Of a stretch of 8,297 nt of DNA, positions 1-7,166 are shown piece after piece (the stretch's first letter is position 1; each line of letters opens with the position of its first letter). Under the pieces are notes generated by a model. It was not told where the DNA came from and ran no database searches. It worked only from the letters and a program-made list of their open reading frames with translations. The translations under genes and the position numbers were made by a program. The stretch covers positions 1-8,297 of the forward strand of contig PAFF01000021.1 of the NCBI GenBank assembly GCA_002704045.1, read 5' to 3'. Source of the stretch: Fidelibacterota bacterium. Lineage in GTDB: Bacteria > Fidelibacterota > Marinisomatia > SCGC-AAA003-L08 > GCA-002704045.

Positions 1-250
1 AAAACAAATAATTGAATTTGATTTCAATAATAGAATTTATCAATTCGCAAAAAATCCTTTAAAAGAAATAATAAAAAAAATTGAAAATTTTGATAATTCT
101 TTTTATAAACAAAAAGAAGAGAAACAAATTAAAATTTTAAACCATATTAAAATTAAAGGAGAAAATTATAATAATAAGTTTTTTAAGCAATGGTGGTTAG
201 ATGAAACTGTAAAACTAAGGGAAAAAGAAGTAAAAAATTTAAAAACTTAA
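1..250 (+). CDS. 3' end of an unrecognised protein gene
   Basis: The frame beginning at base 2 is open without a stop to TAA at 248-250, giving the last 82 residues of a protein whose start lies left of the window. The fragment is rich in Lys, Asn, Ile and Glu, with a charged middle part and a C-terminal segment containing the pair Trp-Trp (FFKQWWLDETVKLREKE). There is no transmembrane segment and no motif I can tie to a family, so no function is offered. It is the only gene on this strand that I consider real. Its last 12 bases overlap the end of the opposite-strand gene that stops at 239. It is accepted as coding because the open frame runs to the window edge and ends where the convergent gene ends; in such AT-rich DNA an 82-codon open frame is only moderate evidence. 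Confidence 0.6.
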   Translation, partial: KQIIEFDFNNRIYQFAKNPLKEIIKKIENFDNSFYKQKEEKQIKILNHIKIKGENYNNKFFKQWWLDETVKLREKEVKNLKT

Positions 251-862
251 ATAAACTGTGTACTCAATTGAAGAAGCATTGATATTAGATATTGAAGACC
301 TAAGCTTTGCTCGATTCTGAACGTTTTGAATATACAATACATCAATTGCTGAAATAATACGGTTTGCTATCATTGCACCTATTGCAAACTTTGAATATTT
401 TTTTGCAATTCCACTAATAATACGCATATCGTCATACTCTTTTCTATTTGATTCTGTATCCCATTGCCATTCATATCCCAAATTTTCAGGCCAAATTAAA
501 TCAGTTTGTCTATTTCTTCTTTTAGAATCAATAAATTCATCGTAGGTATTATAATCTCCAATATCTACTCTGTATTGAAACGGTTTATTTTCAAGATCTG
601 TTGACGCATGAAGAGCTGCAAATGCTTTGTATGATGATTCATATGTATTCGATACATATTTTAAGCCAAAAAAAGAAAGCCAAATAGATGCTTCTTGAAT
701 GAAAAATTGCTTTGATCTTTTTTCATTTTTTAAATCAAGTTCACCCCATCCAGGCAAAATAAACGATTTATAAATTGGAGATAAATTTCTTTCATAAATT
801 TGTCCAAAAAGAATGTTAGATAATATTATTATATAAAATGTTATTTTAAATTTATTTTTCAA
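239..862 (-). CDS. DUF5683-like exported protein of unknown function
   Basis: This encodes a 207-residue protein. Residues 1-20 form a Sec-type signal peptide: Lys-rich start, hydrophobic stretch, then an ending in LFGQ with likely cleavage near residue 20-21. There is no cysteine, so it is not a lipoprotein. The segment at residues 28-40 (SPIYKSFILPGWGE) matches the Ser-x-x-x-Pro-Gly-x-Gly-like signature of DUF5683 proteins of Bacteroidota and relatives. A hydrophobic stretch follows at about 56-70, a Trp-rich patch at 124-134 (WPENLGYEWQW), and a hydrophobic helix near 157-176 (ANRIISAIDVLY). A periplasmic or membrane-associated role is inferred; the biochemical function is unknown. The start is TTG at 860-862: the frame has a stop at 878-880, no ATG or GTG lies between, and the next Met is residue 146. 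The start overlaps the end of lnt by 11 bp with no visible Shine-Dalgarno (SD), which suggests translational coupling. It is the last gene of the run. Confidence 0.75.
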   Translation of the reverse strand: MKNKFKITFYIIILSNILFGQIYERNLSPIYKSFILPGWGELDLKNEKRSKQFFIQEASIWLSFFGLKYVSNTYESSYKAFAALHASTDLENKPFQYRVDIGDYNTYDEFIDSKRRNRQTDLIWPENLGYEWQWDTESNRKEYDDMRIISGIAKKYSKFAIGAMIANRIISAIDVLYIQNVQNRAKLRSSISNINASSIEYTVYLSF

Positions 863-2330
863 TTTTTGTTTTTTTAATTAATAATGAAAATAATAAAACA
901 AAACCCATAAATAGAATCAAATAATCCCCAAATTTATTATAAAATGTAATATTTTTATTTGGGATTATTGATGCATTAATAATTCCTTTTTTATTTAACT
1001 CTAATTTATGTTCAATGTTCCCTTTACTATCTATTATCATTGAAATTCCAGTATTAGCACATCTAATGATAGGTTTTCTATTTTCTATTGCTCTAAAAAT
1101 TGATTGTTTAGCGTGTTGTTGCGGCTCAGGTGCAGTTTCATACCATCCATCATTAGTAACTATAATCATAAACTCAGATCCATTTCTTACAAATTCATTG
1201 AACAACCAAGGAAAAGTTGATTCATAACAAACTACAGAACCAAATCTATATCTATCATAATTAAAAATATTCACATCTTTACCTTTAGAGAAATTTGCTT
1301 GTCCTAAATTTAAATCTCTTAAAAAAGAAAATATATTTGACCATGGAACGTATTCTGCCATAGGAACTAATTGAATTTTATTATAATATTGGAAATCATT
1401 TTTTTTGTCTAAGTAAACAACAGAATTATATACTTTATCATTTTTTCTATCAAAGTTAGTTGTACCGGATACTAATTTTGTATTGGGTCCTAGCATGCGA
1501 CGAATTTTTTTCACTTGATTAGAGCCTTGATTTAAAAAATATGCTGGTAATGCTGATTCTGGCCAAATAATTAAATCAATATTTTTATCAGATGAATCGA
1601 TAGACATGGTTATGATTTTGTTTAAATTTTCGACAGGGTTACCCATCCATTTTTGTTTAAGAGAAATATTTGGTTGTACTAACTTTACAGATATCTTGTC
1701 AGATTGGTAATTATTTTTAATATATAGTTGGTAACCTGTAAACCAAGGGACAATTATAATTAAAATTAAAATGTAAAAATTAATATTATTTTTGACATTA
1801 ACATTTTCTAGAGAACTAATTAATTTATAGAAAATAACATTAACGAAAACAATCCAAAAAGTAATTCCATATATTCCTAATATTTCTGCATTTTGAATTA
1901 ATATTAAATAATCAGTTTGTGTATTTGCTAACGAAACCCAAGGGAAACCCAATACTCCAAAAGATTTAACATATTCAACGACAACCCATATTAAAGGAAA
2001 AAATAGTAGATAATTATTAACATACTTTCTTTTAAAAAAGTAAATTAATGTAAAAATAACTATTGTATTAAATGACAATACCAATGCGGATAAAAACATT
2101 GTTAAAAATGCTAAAAATGTGTTAGTTCCAATATTCATACTTAACCAAAAGATAGTTGTAATATGATATGTGATACCCCAGACTACACCTGCTTTAAAAA
2201 AGTATTTATAGTTTGTTTTGTCTTCTAAATAGTAAAAGATAGGATATAAAGAAAGCCAACATAAAAAACCTAAACTGAGAGGCTGTTGTGATATTCCTGT
2301 TACTAATCCTGAAAAAAATATGTATATCAT
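852..2330 (-). CDS. lnt: Apolipoprotein N-acyltransferase
   Basis: Lnt transfers an acyl chain from a phospholipid to the N-terminal cysteine of diacylated lipoproteins on the periplasmic face of the inner membrane, the last step of lipoprotein maturation after Lgt and Lsp. The protein has 492 residues (about 510 in E. coli). Residues 1 to about 200 hold several membrane segments, including the family-typical region around SLGFLCWLSLYP. A nitrilase-like domain fills about 213-455, and a final membrane helix lies near 467-485. The catalytic triad is visible: Glu258 in WPES, Lys318 in YNKIQLVP and Cys368 in SVVCYES. The conserved LVPxxEYVP loop is present with Glu326, as are NDGW (393-396) and RAIENR...NTGIS (413-430). 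The gene looks intact. ATG starts 4 bp after the ruvX stop, with only a weak SD-like AAAG, so translation may be coupled to ruvX. It implies a Gram-negative envelope with triacylated lipoproteins. Confidence 0.96.
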   Translation of the reverse strand: MIYIFFSGLVTGISQQPLSLGFLCWLSLYPIFYYLEDKTNYKYFFKAGVVWGITYHITTIFWLSMNIGTNTFLAFLTMFLSALVLSFNTIVIFTLIYFFKRKYVNNYLLFFPLIWVVVEYVKSFGVLGFPWVSLANTQTDYLILIQNAEILGIYGITFWIVFVNVIFYKLISSLENVNVKNNINFYILILIIIVPWFTGYQLYIKNNYQSDKISVKLVQPNISLKQKWMGNPVENLNKIITMSIDSSDKNIDLIIWPESALPAYFLNQGSNQVKKIRRMLGPNTKLVSGTTNFDRKNDKVYNSVVYLDKKNDFQYYNKIQLVPMAEYVPWSNIFSFLRDLNLGQANFSKGKDVNIFNYDRYRFGSVVCYESTFPWLFNEFVRNGSEFMIIVTNDGWYETAPEPQQHAKQSIFRAIENRKPIIRCANTGISMIIDSKGNIEHKLELNKKGIINASIIPNKNITFYNKFGDYLILFMGFVLLFSLLIKKTKIEK

Positions 2331-2334
2331 AATT

Positions 2335-2745
2335 TTACTTTGAATCTAAATATTCTTGTAAAATTATAACTGCAGCAGTAAGATCAATTTGGGATTTATT
2401 GTGTCCTGTTTTTATACCCTTTTGAATTAAAATTTTTTCAGCTTCTATTGATGTCATCCTCTCATCAATTGTTTTAATACTAACATTTATATTTTTCTTG
2501 AGGTTTTCAATAAATTTTATTGTTTTTTTAGTTTGTTTTGAATGAGTACCTTTTAATGTTAAAGGTAATCCAACTGCGATAGTATCGATACTGTAAGAAT
2601 CGGTTATATCCTTGATTTCATTAAAAGTTTGTTGTTCTTCTTTACAATTAATAACTTTTAAAGGTGATGCTATAATTTGAAGGGGGTCAGAAATTGCAAT
2701 ACCTATTCTTCGATCACCATAGTCTATTCCTATTACTTTTTTCAA
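2335..2745 (-). CDS. ruvX: RuvX/YqgF-family RNase H-fold nuclease
   Basis: This is a 136-residue protein of the usual family length (about 135-150). YqgF/RuvX proteins act in 5'-end maturation of pre-16S rRNA and have also been described as putative Holliday-junction resolvases. Visible motifs are the N-terminal strand with the first catalytic Asp (GIDYGDRRIGIAISD, Asp8), VGLP at 58-61, DERMTS at 94-99, and the C-terminal DLTAAVIILQEYL with Asp121. All expected acidic residues are present. The start must be TTG at 2743-2745: the frame has a stop at 2764-2766, there is no ATG or GTG between, and the family's conserved start (KKVIGIDYG) follows at once. An AAAGGA SD sits 7 nt upstream, inside the end of rel, whose stop is 2 bp away. 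lnt begins 4 bp downstream. Confidence 0.93.
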   Translation of the reverse strand: MKKVIGIDYGDRRIGIAISDPLQIIASPLKVINCKEEQQTFNEIKDITDSYSIDTIAVGLPLTLKGTHSKQTKKTIKFIENLKKNINVSIKTIDERMTSIEAEKILIQKGIKTGHNKSQIDLTAAVIILQEYLDSK

Positions 2746-2747
2746 TT

Positions 2748-4937
2748 TTACATCCTTTGAGTATCAATTATTCCATTGATAATCTTTATTTTATTTTGAA
2801 TTCTATTTAATTGTCTAGTATCTCTGATTTGAAGTATAAATATTCCCGTTGCTAACCCTTCCTTTGCTTTAATATCGACACTTACCAAATTTATATTCAA
2901 ACCGGAGATTGATTCAGTTATGTCTTTCAAAAAATGTTTTCTATCTTGACCTAAAATTTTTAATCTAACCATAAAAGATTCTTTATTACCTACATTCCAT
3001 TCTACATTTAACATCCTATCTAAATTGGATGATGAAGGAATGTTAGTACAATTTCCTCGGTGAACAGTCACACCCCTACCTCTGGTAATGTATCCAACAA
3101 TAGAATCACCTGGTATTGGATTACAACACTTACCAAATGAAATCATTGTATTTTCTATCCCATCAATCACAACCCCTTTTGCAATTCTCCTGGCTTTTCT
3201 AATAAACTTTGATGTTAAAGATTCATCATCTAAGTTTTCAAGATCCAAATCTGAATCAAGATATTTTGAGATAATCTCAGATACAGTAATTTTTCCACTT
3301 GATAAGGCTGTGTATATTAATTTAATATTTGAGAAACCTAAATCTTTAGGATTTTCTGAAATTTTTGTGATTAACTTTGTTTTTTTTATCTTTTTTAAAG
3401 CTTTATCTAAAATTTCCCTACCAAGTTGTACGCTTTCAATTTCTTGTTGTCTTTTTATCCATCTTTTAATGTGATTTTTTGCTTTAGCAGTTTTAACATA
3501 TTTTAACCAAGACATACTTGGAGTTTGATTATTAGAAGTTAAAATTTCTACATGATCTCCACTTTTCAATGAACTATTCAAAGGTACTATTTTGCCATTG
3601 ACTTTAGCTGTAATACAATTAAAACCAACTTGGGAATGAACATGAAAAGCAAAATCAATTGGTGTTGATTCAGCTTTTAATTGAAATAAATCACCTTTTG
3701 GCGAAAAAACAAAAATCTCATCTTCATATAAGTCAATTTTTAATAAATCTAAAAATTCTTTAGGATTATTTTCTTCGTTTTGTAAACTAGAAACTAAATC
3801 CCTGAGCCACGAAACATGTTTATTTATACTATCTCTATCATTAATATTTATGTTTTCTTTGTATGCAAAATGAGCAGCTACTCCTTCTTCTGCTGTTTTA
3901 TCCATTTCCCGAGTTCTAATTTGAACTTCAAACATTCTTCCATTTTTTCCAAAAACAGTTGTGTGAATTGATTGATATCCGTTTATTTTTGGGGTAGCTA
4001 TAAAATCTTTAAACCTTTCGTGTATAGGAGTGTATATTTGATGTATAATCCCTAAAGTTGCGTAACATTCCTCTAATTTAGGAACAATAATTCTTATTGC
4101 TAATAAATCAAAAATTTCAGAAAAACTTAAGTTTTTTTTATTCATTTTGTTGTAAATTGAATTTTTATGCTTCGATCTTCCTTTAATTAAATATGAAATA
4201 TTATTTTTTTTTAGCTCTAAATCAATTGGAAAACTAAATTCGTCAATATATTTTTGCATTTGTTTATTTGTTGTAGATAATTTTCTTGAAATTTTATTGA
4301 AAATTTTAGGCTCAAGAGTTTTTAGAACGAGATCTTCTAATTCTGCTTTTAAATTCCACATTCCTAATCTATGTGCTAATGGAGCATATACATCTCTTGT
4401 TTCAACTGCAATTCTTCTTTGTTTAATTAATGGTAAATAATTAATAGTTTGCATGTTGTGTAATCTATCTGAAAATTTAATTATAATTACTCTTATATCA
4501 GAAGCAACACTTAAAAACATTTTCATGAAATTTTCAGCCTGTTTCTGTTCTCTACTATTAAATTTAATATCAGATAATTTAGTTACTCCATCAACTAAAT
4601 TAAATATGTCATTACCAAATTCATTAATAACATTTTCTCTTGTTAATTCTGTATCTTCGATTGAATCATGTAATAACCCAGCAATTATTACATCAGAACT
4701 CATATCCCATTTCACAAGATTACTTGCTACTTCAATGCAATGATTAAAATATGGTTCTCCTGATCTTCTTCGTTGTTGACTGTGAGCTTTTTTTGAAATA
4801 TCATAAGCTTTCCATATAGATTGAACTTCGTAGTCCGTTAAACTATTTATTTCAAATCTATTATCAACAAGTTTTTTGAAATTCTTGGAATAGCTTCTAT
4901 TTGAAGGGAAGATGCTTTTTATATTACGCAATACCAA
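2748..4937 (-). CDS. rel: Bifunctional (p)ppGpp synthetase/hydrolase, RelA/SpoT family
   Basis: The protein transfers pyrophosphate from ATP to GDP/GTP to make (p)ppGpp and also hydrolyses it, setting the stringent response in the cytoplasm. It has 729 residues, full length for long RSH proteins. The hydrolase domain (about 45-195) keeps its metal-site residues His66, His90-Asp91 (HDSIEDT) and Asp157 (FSDRLHN). The synthetase domain (about 240-360) has GRSKHKNSIYNKM, DLLAIRI and GYQSIHT. It carries the RFKD motif (308-311) typical of bifunctional Rel/SpoT enzymes rather than the acidic version of RelA. A TGS domain follows (about 405-467), then a Cys-containing domain with CCNPIPGD (604-611) and HRGNC, and an ACT domain (about 655-729). 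Both activities are therefore predicted intact. The start is non-ATG: the frame has a stop at 4953-4955 and the first ATG is residue 79, inside the hydrolase domain. TTG at 4937, 2 bp after the dnaB stop, is the best choice; TTG at 4931 is possible. There is no clear SD. Confidence 0.96.
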   Translation of the reverse strand: MVLRNIKSIFPSNRSYSKNFKKLVDNRFEINSLTDYEVQSIWKAYDISKKAHSQQRRRSGEPYFNHCIEVASNLVKWDMSSDVIIAGLLHDSIEDTELTRENVINEFGNDIFNLVDGVTKLSDIKFNSREQKQAENFMKMFLSVASDIRVIIIKFSDRLHNMQTINYLPLIKQRRIAVETRDVYAPLAHRLGMWNLKAELEDLVLKTLEPKIFNKISRKLSTTNKQMQKYIDEFSFPIDLELKKNNISYLIKGRSKHKNSIYNKMNKKNLSFSEIFDLLAIRIIVPKLEECYATLGIIHQIYTPIHERFKDFIATPKINGYQSIHTTVFGKNGRMFEVQIRTREMDKTAEEGVAAHFAYKENININDRDSINKHVSWLRDLVSSLQNEENNPKEFLDLLKIDLYEDEIFVFSPKGDLFQLKAESTPIDFAFHVHSQVGFNCITAKVNGKIVPLNSSLKSGDHVEILTSNNQTPSMSWLKYVKTAKAKNHIKRWIKRQQEIESVQLGREILDKALKKIKKTKLITKISENPKDLGFSNIKLIYTALSSGKITVSEIISKYLDSDLDLENLDDESLTSKFIRKARRIAKGVVIDGIENTMISFGKCCNPIPGDSIVGYITRGRGVTVHRGNCTNIPSSSNLDRMLNVEWNVGNKESFMVRLKILGQDRKHFLKDITESISGLNINLVSVDIKAKEGLATGIFILQIRDTRQLNRIQNKIKIINGIIDTQRM
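2753..2758 (-). promoter_or_regulatory. Shine-Dalgarno site deciding the TTG start of ruvX
   Basis: AAAGGA on the minus strand ends 7 nt before the TTG at 2745. It lies within the last codons of rel. A nearby ATG (minus strand, 2753-2751) is out of frame with ruvX and is rel's own last sense codon, so this SD supports the TTG start. Confidence 0.7.
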
Positions 4938-4939
4938 AA

Positions 4940-6301
4940 TTAGATTGGTAATTCATCAATGAATTCTTCATCATATTGAGTTAGATTTTCAAATCGTGCA
5001 TAGGAATCAATAAATGCTACCTCAATGGAGCCAGTAGGACCATTTCTATGTTTTGAAATAATTATCTCTCCAACACCTTTGTCATCTTCTGATCTAGAAT
5101 ATACAAATTTTCTATAAACAAATAAGACTATATCAGCATCTTGTTCAATCGCCCCACTTTCTCTAAGATCCGACATTATTGGTCTGTGATTTGTCCTTGT
5201 TTCTGGAGCCCTTGATAACTGTGATAATGCAATTACAGGTATATCTAATTCTTTGGCTAGTGCTTTTAAAGATCGAGAAATCATAGAAATTTCTTGTTGC
5301 CTACTTTCAGATTTATCAAAACCATTTATCAACTGCATGTAATCAATAATTAATATGTCAATATCTTTTTCCAACTTTAATCTTCTTGCTTTGGCTCGAA
5401 TTTCCATTATATTAAGACCTGGAGTATCATCAATAAACAATTTTGCTTCTGATAATGGGCCAGCAGCAGTGGATAATTTTTTCCAATCATTTTTAGGTAA
5501 TTTACCACTTCTCACTTGATGTGAATTAACTTTAGCTTCTGCTGTTATCAAGCGTTCGACTAATTGTATATTTGACATCTCAAGACTAAACATACCAACA
5601 GAATGACCATAATCTATTGATATATTTCTAGCTAAACTTAATGCTAAAGCGGTTTTTCCCATTGAAGGTCGTCCTGCAATAACAATGAAATCTGAGTTTT
5701 GAAATCCTGATAAATATTTGTCCAGTTCGTAGTACCCTGTAGCTATACCTGAGACTCCTTCTGATTTACTGGTTCCCAATTTATCCATAACATTATGAAG
5801 TAAGGGTTCAATAGATTGAAAATGACCTCTTTGGGAATTTTGAGACAATTCAAAAATAGTTTTTTCTGCTTTATCTAGTATACTTGATACGTCTTCTTTA
5901 GAATCATATGCATTAGTGGATAATTCTCTACTAGTTTCAATAATTTTTCTTAGAATATATTTTTCTTGAACTAAATTTGCATAATATTCAATATTTTCAG
6001 ATGTTGGTGCATCACTTGATAACCCTGTAATGTAATATGCTCCACCAATAGTTTCTAATTTTCTTTTCTTTTCTAGTTCAGATATTACACTAATTGTATC
6101 TATAGTCTTATTTTTATCAAAAAGTTCTAACATAATTTTAAAAATTAATGAGTTAGAAGAATTATAGAAACTGTTTATATTTAATATTTGAAATGCCTTT
6201 GGTATTGATTTAGGATCAATTAACATACATCCAATTACTGCTGCCTCTGCATTAGATGATTGTGGAGGTATTCGAATTGAAGTCTGATCGTTGTTTGACA
6301 T
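4940..6301 (-). CDS. dnaB: Replicative DNA helicase DnaB
   Basis: DnaB is the hexameric 5'-3' helicase that unwinds the replication fork and recruits primase. The protein has 453 residues, a normal length. The N-terminal domain (about 12-115) has the typical AEAAVIGCMLID start, followed by a linker helix and a RecA-like ATPase domain from about 180. Walker A is GRPSMGKT (210-217, Lys216). The catalytic Glu241 is in SLEMS and Walker B is DILIIDYMQL with Asp320. The QLSRAPE segment (361-367), the RESGAIEQDADIV motif (380-392) and the C-terminal KHRNGPTG motif (417-424, arginine-finger region) are all present. No intein interrupts the Walker A region, a common intein site in dnaB. ATG start at 6301 lies 17 bp after the rpoZ stop with only a weak AAAAG SD. 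Its place between rpoZ and rel is unusual compared with E. coli. Confidence 0.97.
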   Translation of the reverse strand: MSNNDQTSIRIPPQSSNAEAAVIGCMLIDPKSIPKAFQILNINSFYNSSNSLIFKIMLELFDKNKTIDTISVISELEKKRKLETIGGAYYITGLSSDAPTSENIEYYANLVQEKYILRKIIETSRELSTNAYDSKEDVSSILDKAEKTIFELSQNSQRGHFQSIEPLLHNVMDKLGTSKSEGVSGIATGYYELDKYLSGFQNSDFIVIAGRPSMGKTALALSLARNISIDYGHSVGMFSLEMSNIQLVERLITAEAKVNSHQVRSGKLPKNDWKKLSTAAGPLSEAKLFIDDTPGLNIMEIRAKARRLKLEKDIDILIIDYMQLINGFDKSESRQQEISMISRSLKALAKELDIPVIALSQLSRAPETRTNHRPIMSDLRESGAIEQDADIVLFVYRKFVYSRSEDDKGVGEIIISKHRNGPTGSIEVAFIDSYARFENLTQYDEEFIDELPI

Positions 6302-6318
6302 TTTAAACTTTTAAAAAT

Positions 6319-6588
6319 TTATTGATTTTCACCATCTTCCCAGCTTAATTCTTTTTTCATAAATTCATTTACAGATTTTGTTATTGGTTTTATTTTTTCT
6401 GTATAATTATCAACTTCAGTTAACATTGCAGGGGTATATTCTTCATCAAACATTTCTAATTCAGAGGCTTTTTCATCATATCTTTTTTGTATGATCTGTT
6501 TTGCTCTTTGAGCTGTAATAACCGTACTCTTGTAAATATCATCTGAAATTTCTAATAAATCTGTAAGTGGCAATGTTCCTAATTTCAT
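6319..6588 (-). CDS. rpoZ: RNA polymerase omega subunit
   Basis: Omega is the small RNA polymerase subunit that wraps the C-terminal part of beta-prime and helps core assembly. This 89-residue protein has the core helix region ISDDIYKSTVITAQRAKQI (14-32), with the family's aromatic-x-x-x-x-V-I-x-A-x-R-A-x-Q-I pattern. It is followed by an acidic linker (FDEEY, 47-51) and a charged tail. Sequence similarity alone would be weak for so short a protein, but the position directly after gmk in an ATGA overlap matches the widely conserved gmk-rpoZ pair. The N-terminus (MKLGTLPL) lacks the MARVTV start seen in E. coli omega, the part that contributes to ppGpp site 1 there. It has a strong AAGGAG SD, 8 nt before the ATG, within the end of gmk. 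Confidence 0.85.
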   Translation of the reverse strand: MKLGTLPLTDLLEISDDIYKSTVITAQRAKQIIQKRYDEKASELEMFDEEYTPAMLTEVDNYTEKIKPITKSVNEFMKKELSWEDGENQ

Positions 6589-7166
6589 TTTGATTTCTCC
6601 TTAATAATTGATTCAATTTGATTTGTAGCTTCTTTCAAACTATCATTAATAATATGATGTTCAAACTTTTCTTTTTGCTCTAATTCTTTCGAAACTCTTT
6701 GGAGTCTTCGTTTTATTAGAGTACTATTTTCATTTCCTCTATTGTTTAATCTTTCCTCCAATATTTCCAGTTTTTCTGCAAGATTATCTCCAGGTGGTTC
6801 TACAAAAAAAGTTATACAATCGTCCTCATATTCTTCATAAATATTTTGACCACCTTTTACATCTATGTCTAATATTAAAACTTTGTTGTCATCTAAAGCA
6901 TCATCAATTGTAGAAAATAATGTTCCATATTTATAACCGTGAACCCACTCCCACTCAATGAATTCTCCAAATTTTACATGATGTTCAAATTTATCTGAAT
7001 CCATGAAAATATAATCTTTTCCATCAACTTCACCTTTTCTTTCAGGTCTTGTTGTCACTGAAACTGAAAAATTCCAATCCTTGTTTCTTTTAAGCAATTC
7101 TCTACAAATACTTGTTTTACCAGTTCCTGAAGGAGCTGTAAGAATAATTAACTTACCTTTTTTCAT
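6585..7166 (-). CDS. gmk: Guanylate kinase
   Basis: Gmk phosphorylates GMP to GDP with ATP, feeding dGTP/GTP synthesis and the substrate pool of Rel. The protein has 193 residues, close to the usual size. The P-loop is APSGTGKTS (11-19, Lys17). The GMP-binding segment SVSVTTRPERKGEVDGKDYIF (34-54) has Arg40 and Arg43 and the following Tyr52. The second GMP-contact region is EFIEWEWVHGYKYGT (68-82), followed by DIDVKGG (100-106). The lid segment around 137-155 (EERLNNRG...IKRRL) carries the expected arginines. All key residues appear intact. The ATG at 7166 overlaps the yicC stop as ATGA, and the gene's own stop overlaps the rpoZ start the same way. The nearest SD-like AGG is about 13 nt upstream, so coupling to yicC is likely. 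Confidence 0.97.
   Translation of the reverse strand: MKKGKLIILTAPSGTGKTSICRELLKRNKDWNFSVSVTTRPERKGEVDGKDYIFMDSDKFEHHVKFGEFIEWEWVHGYKYGTLFSTIDDALDDNKVLILDIDVKGGQNIYEEYEDDCITFFVEPPGDNLAEKLEILEERLNNRGNENSTLIKRRLQRVSKELEQKEKFEHHIINDSLKEATNQIESIIKEKSK
6597..6602 (-). promoter_or_regulatory. Strong Shine-Dalgarno site for rpoZ
   Basis: AAGGAG on the minus strand lies 8 nt upstream of the rpoZ ATG and inside the last codons of gmk. It supports the ATG at 6588 as the start and independent ribosome loading on rpoZ despite the 4-bp overlap with gmk. Confidence 0.75.

Noticed and set aside
865..902. Inverted repeat TTTGTTTT / AAAACAAA flanking the end of lnt, possible hairpin just upstream of the TTG at 862
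   Set aside because: It is almost pure A/T with a loop of about 22 nt and lies within lnt coding sequence. In DNA this AT-rich such matches are expected by chance and the stem would be weak.
1015..1227. Plus-strand open frame of about 70 codons antisense to lnt
   Set aside because: It lies opposite the lnt catalytic domain, including the Cys368 region, whose motifs are clear. It has no SD and no recognisable protein features, so it is a shadow of the real gene.
3088..3474. Plus-strand open frame of about 128 codons antisense to rel
   Set aside because: It is opposite the Cys-rich and linker region of rel, where the minus-strand frame shows family motifs. Its hydrophobic look comes from complementing Lys/Asn/Asp codons.
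4453..4743. Plus-strand open frame of about 96 codons antisense to the rel hydrolase domain
   Set aside because: The opposite strand encodes the conserved HD residues. No independent evidence supports coding on the plus strand.
2748..4937. Possible monofunctional RelA rather than bifunctional Rel
   Set aside because: The hydrolase His/Asp residues are intact and the synthetase carries RFKD, so a bifunctional enzyme is the better call.
4940..6301. Possible intein or frameshift in dnaB
   Set aside because: dnaB is a frequent intein host, so I checked the Walker A region and downstream motifs. The frame is continuous, of normal length, and contains no intein-like insert.
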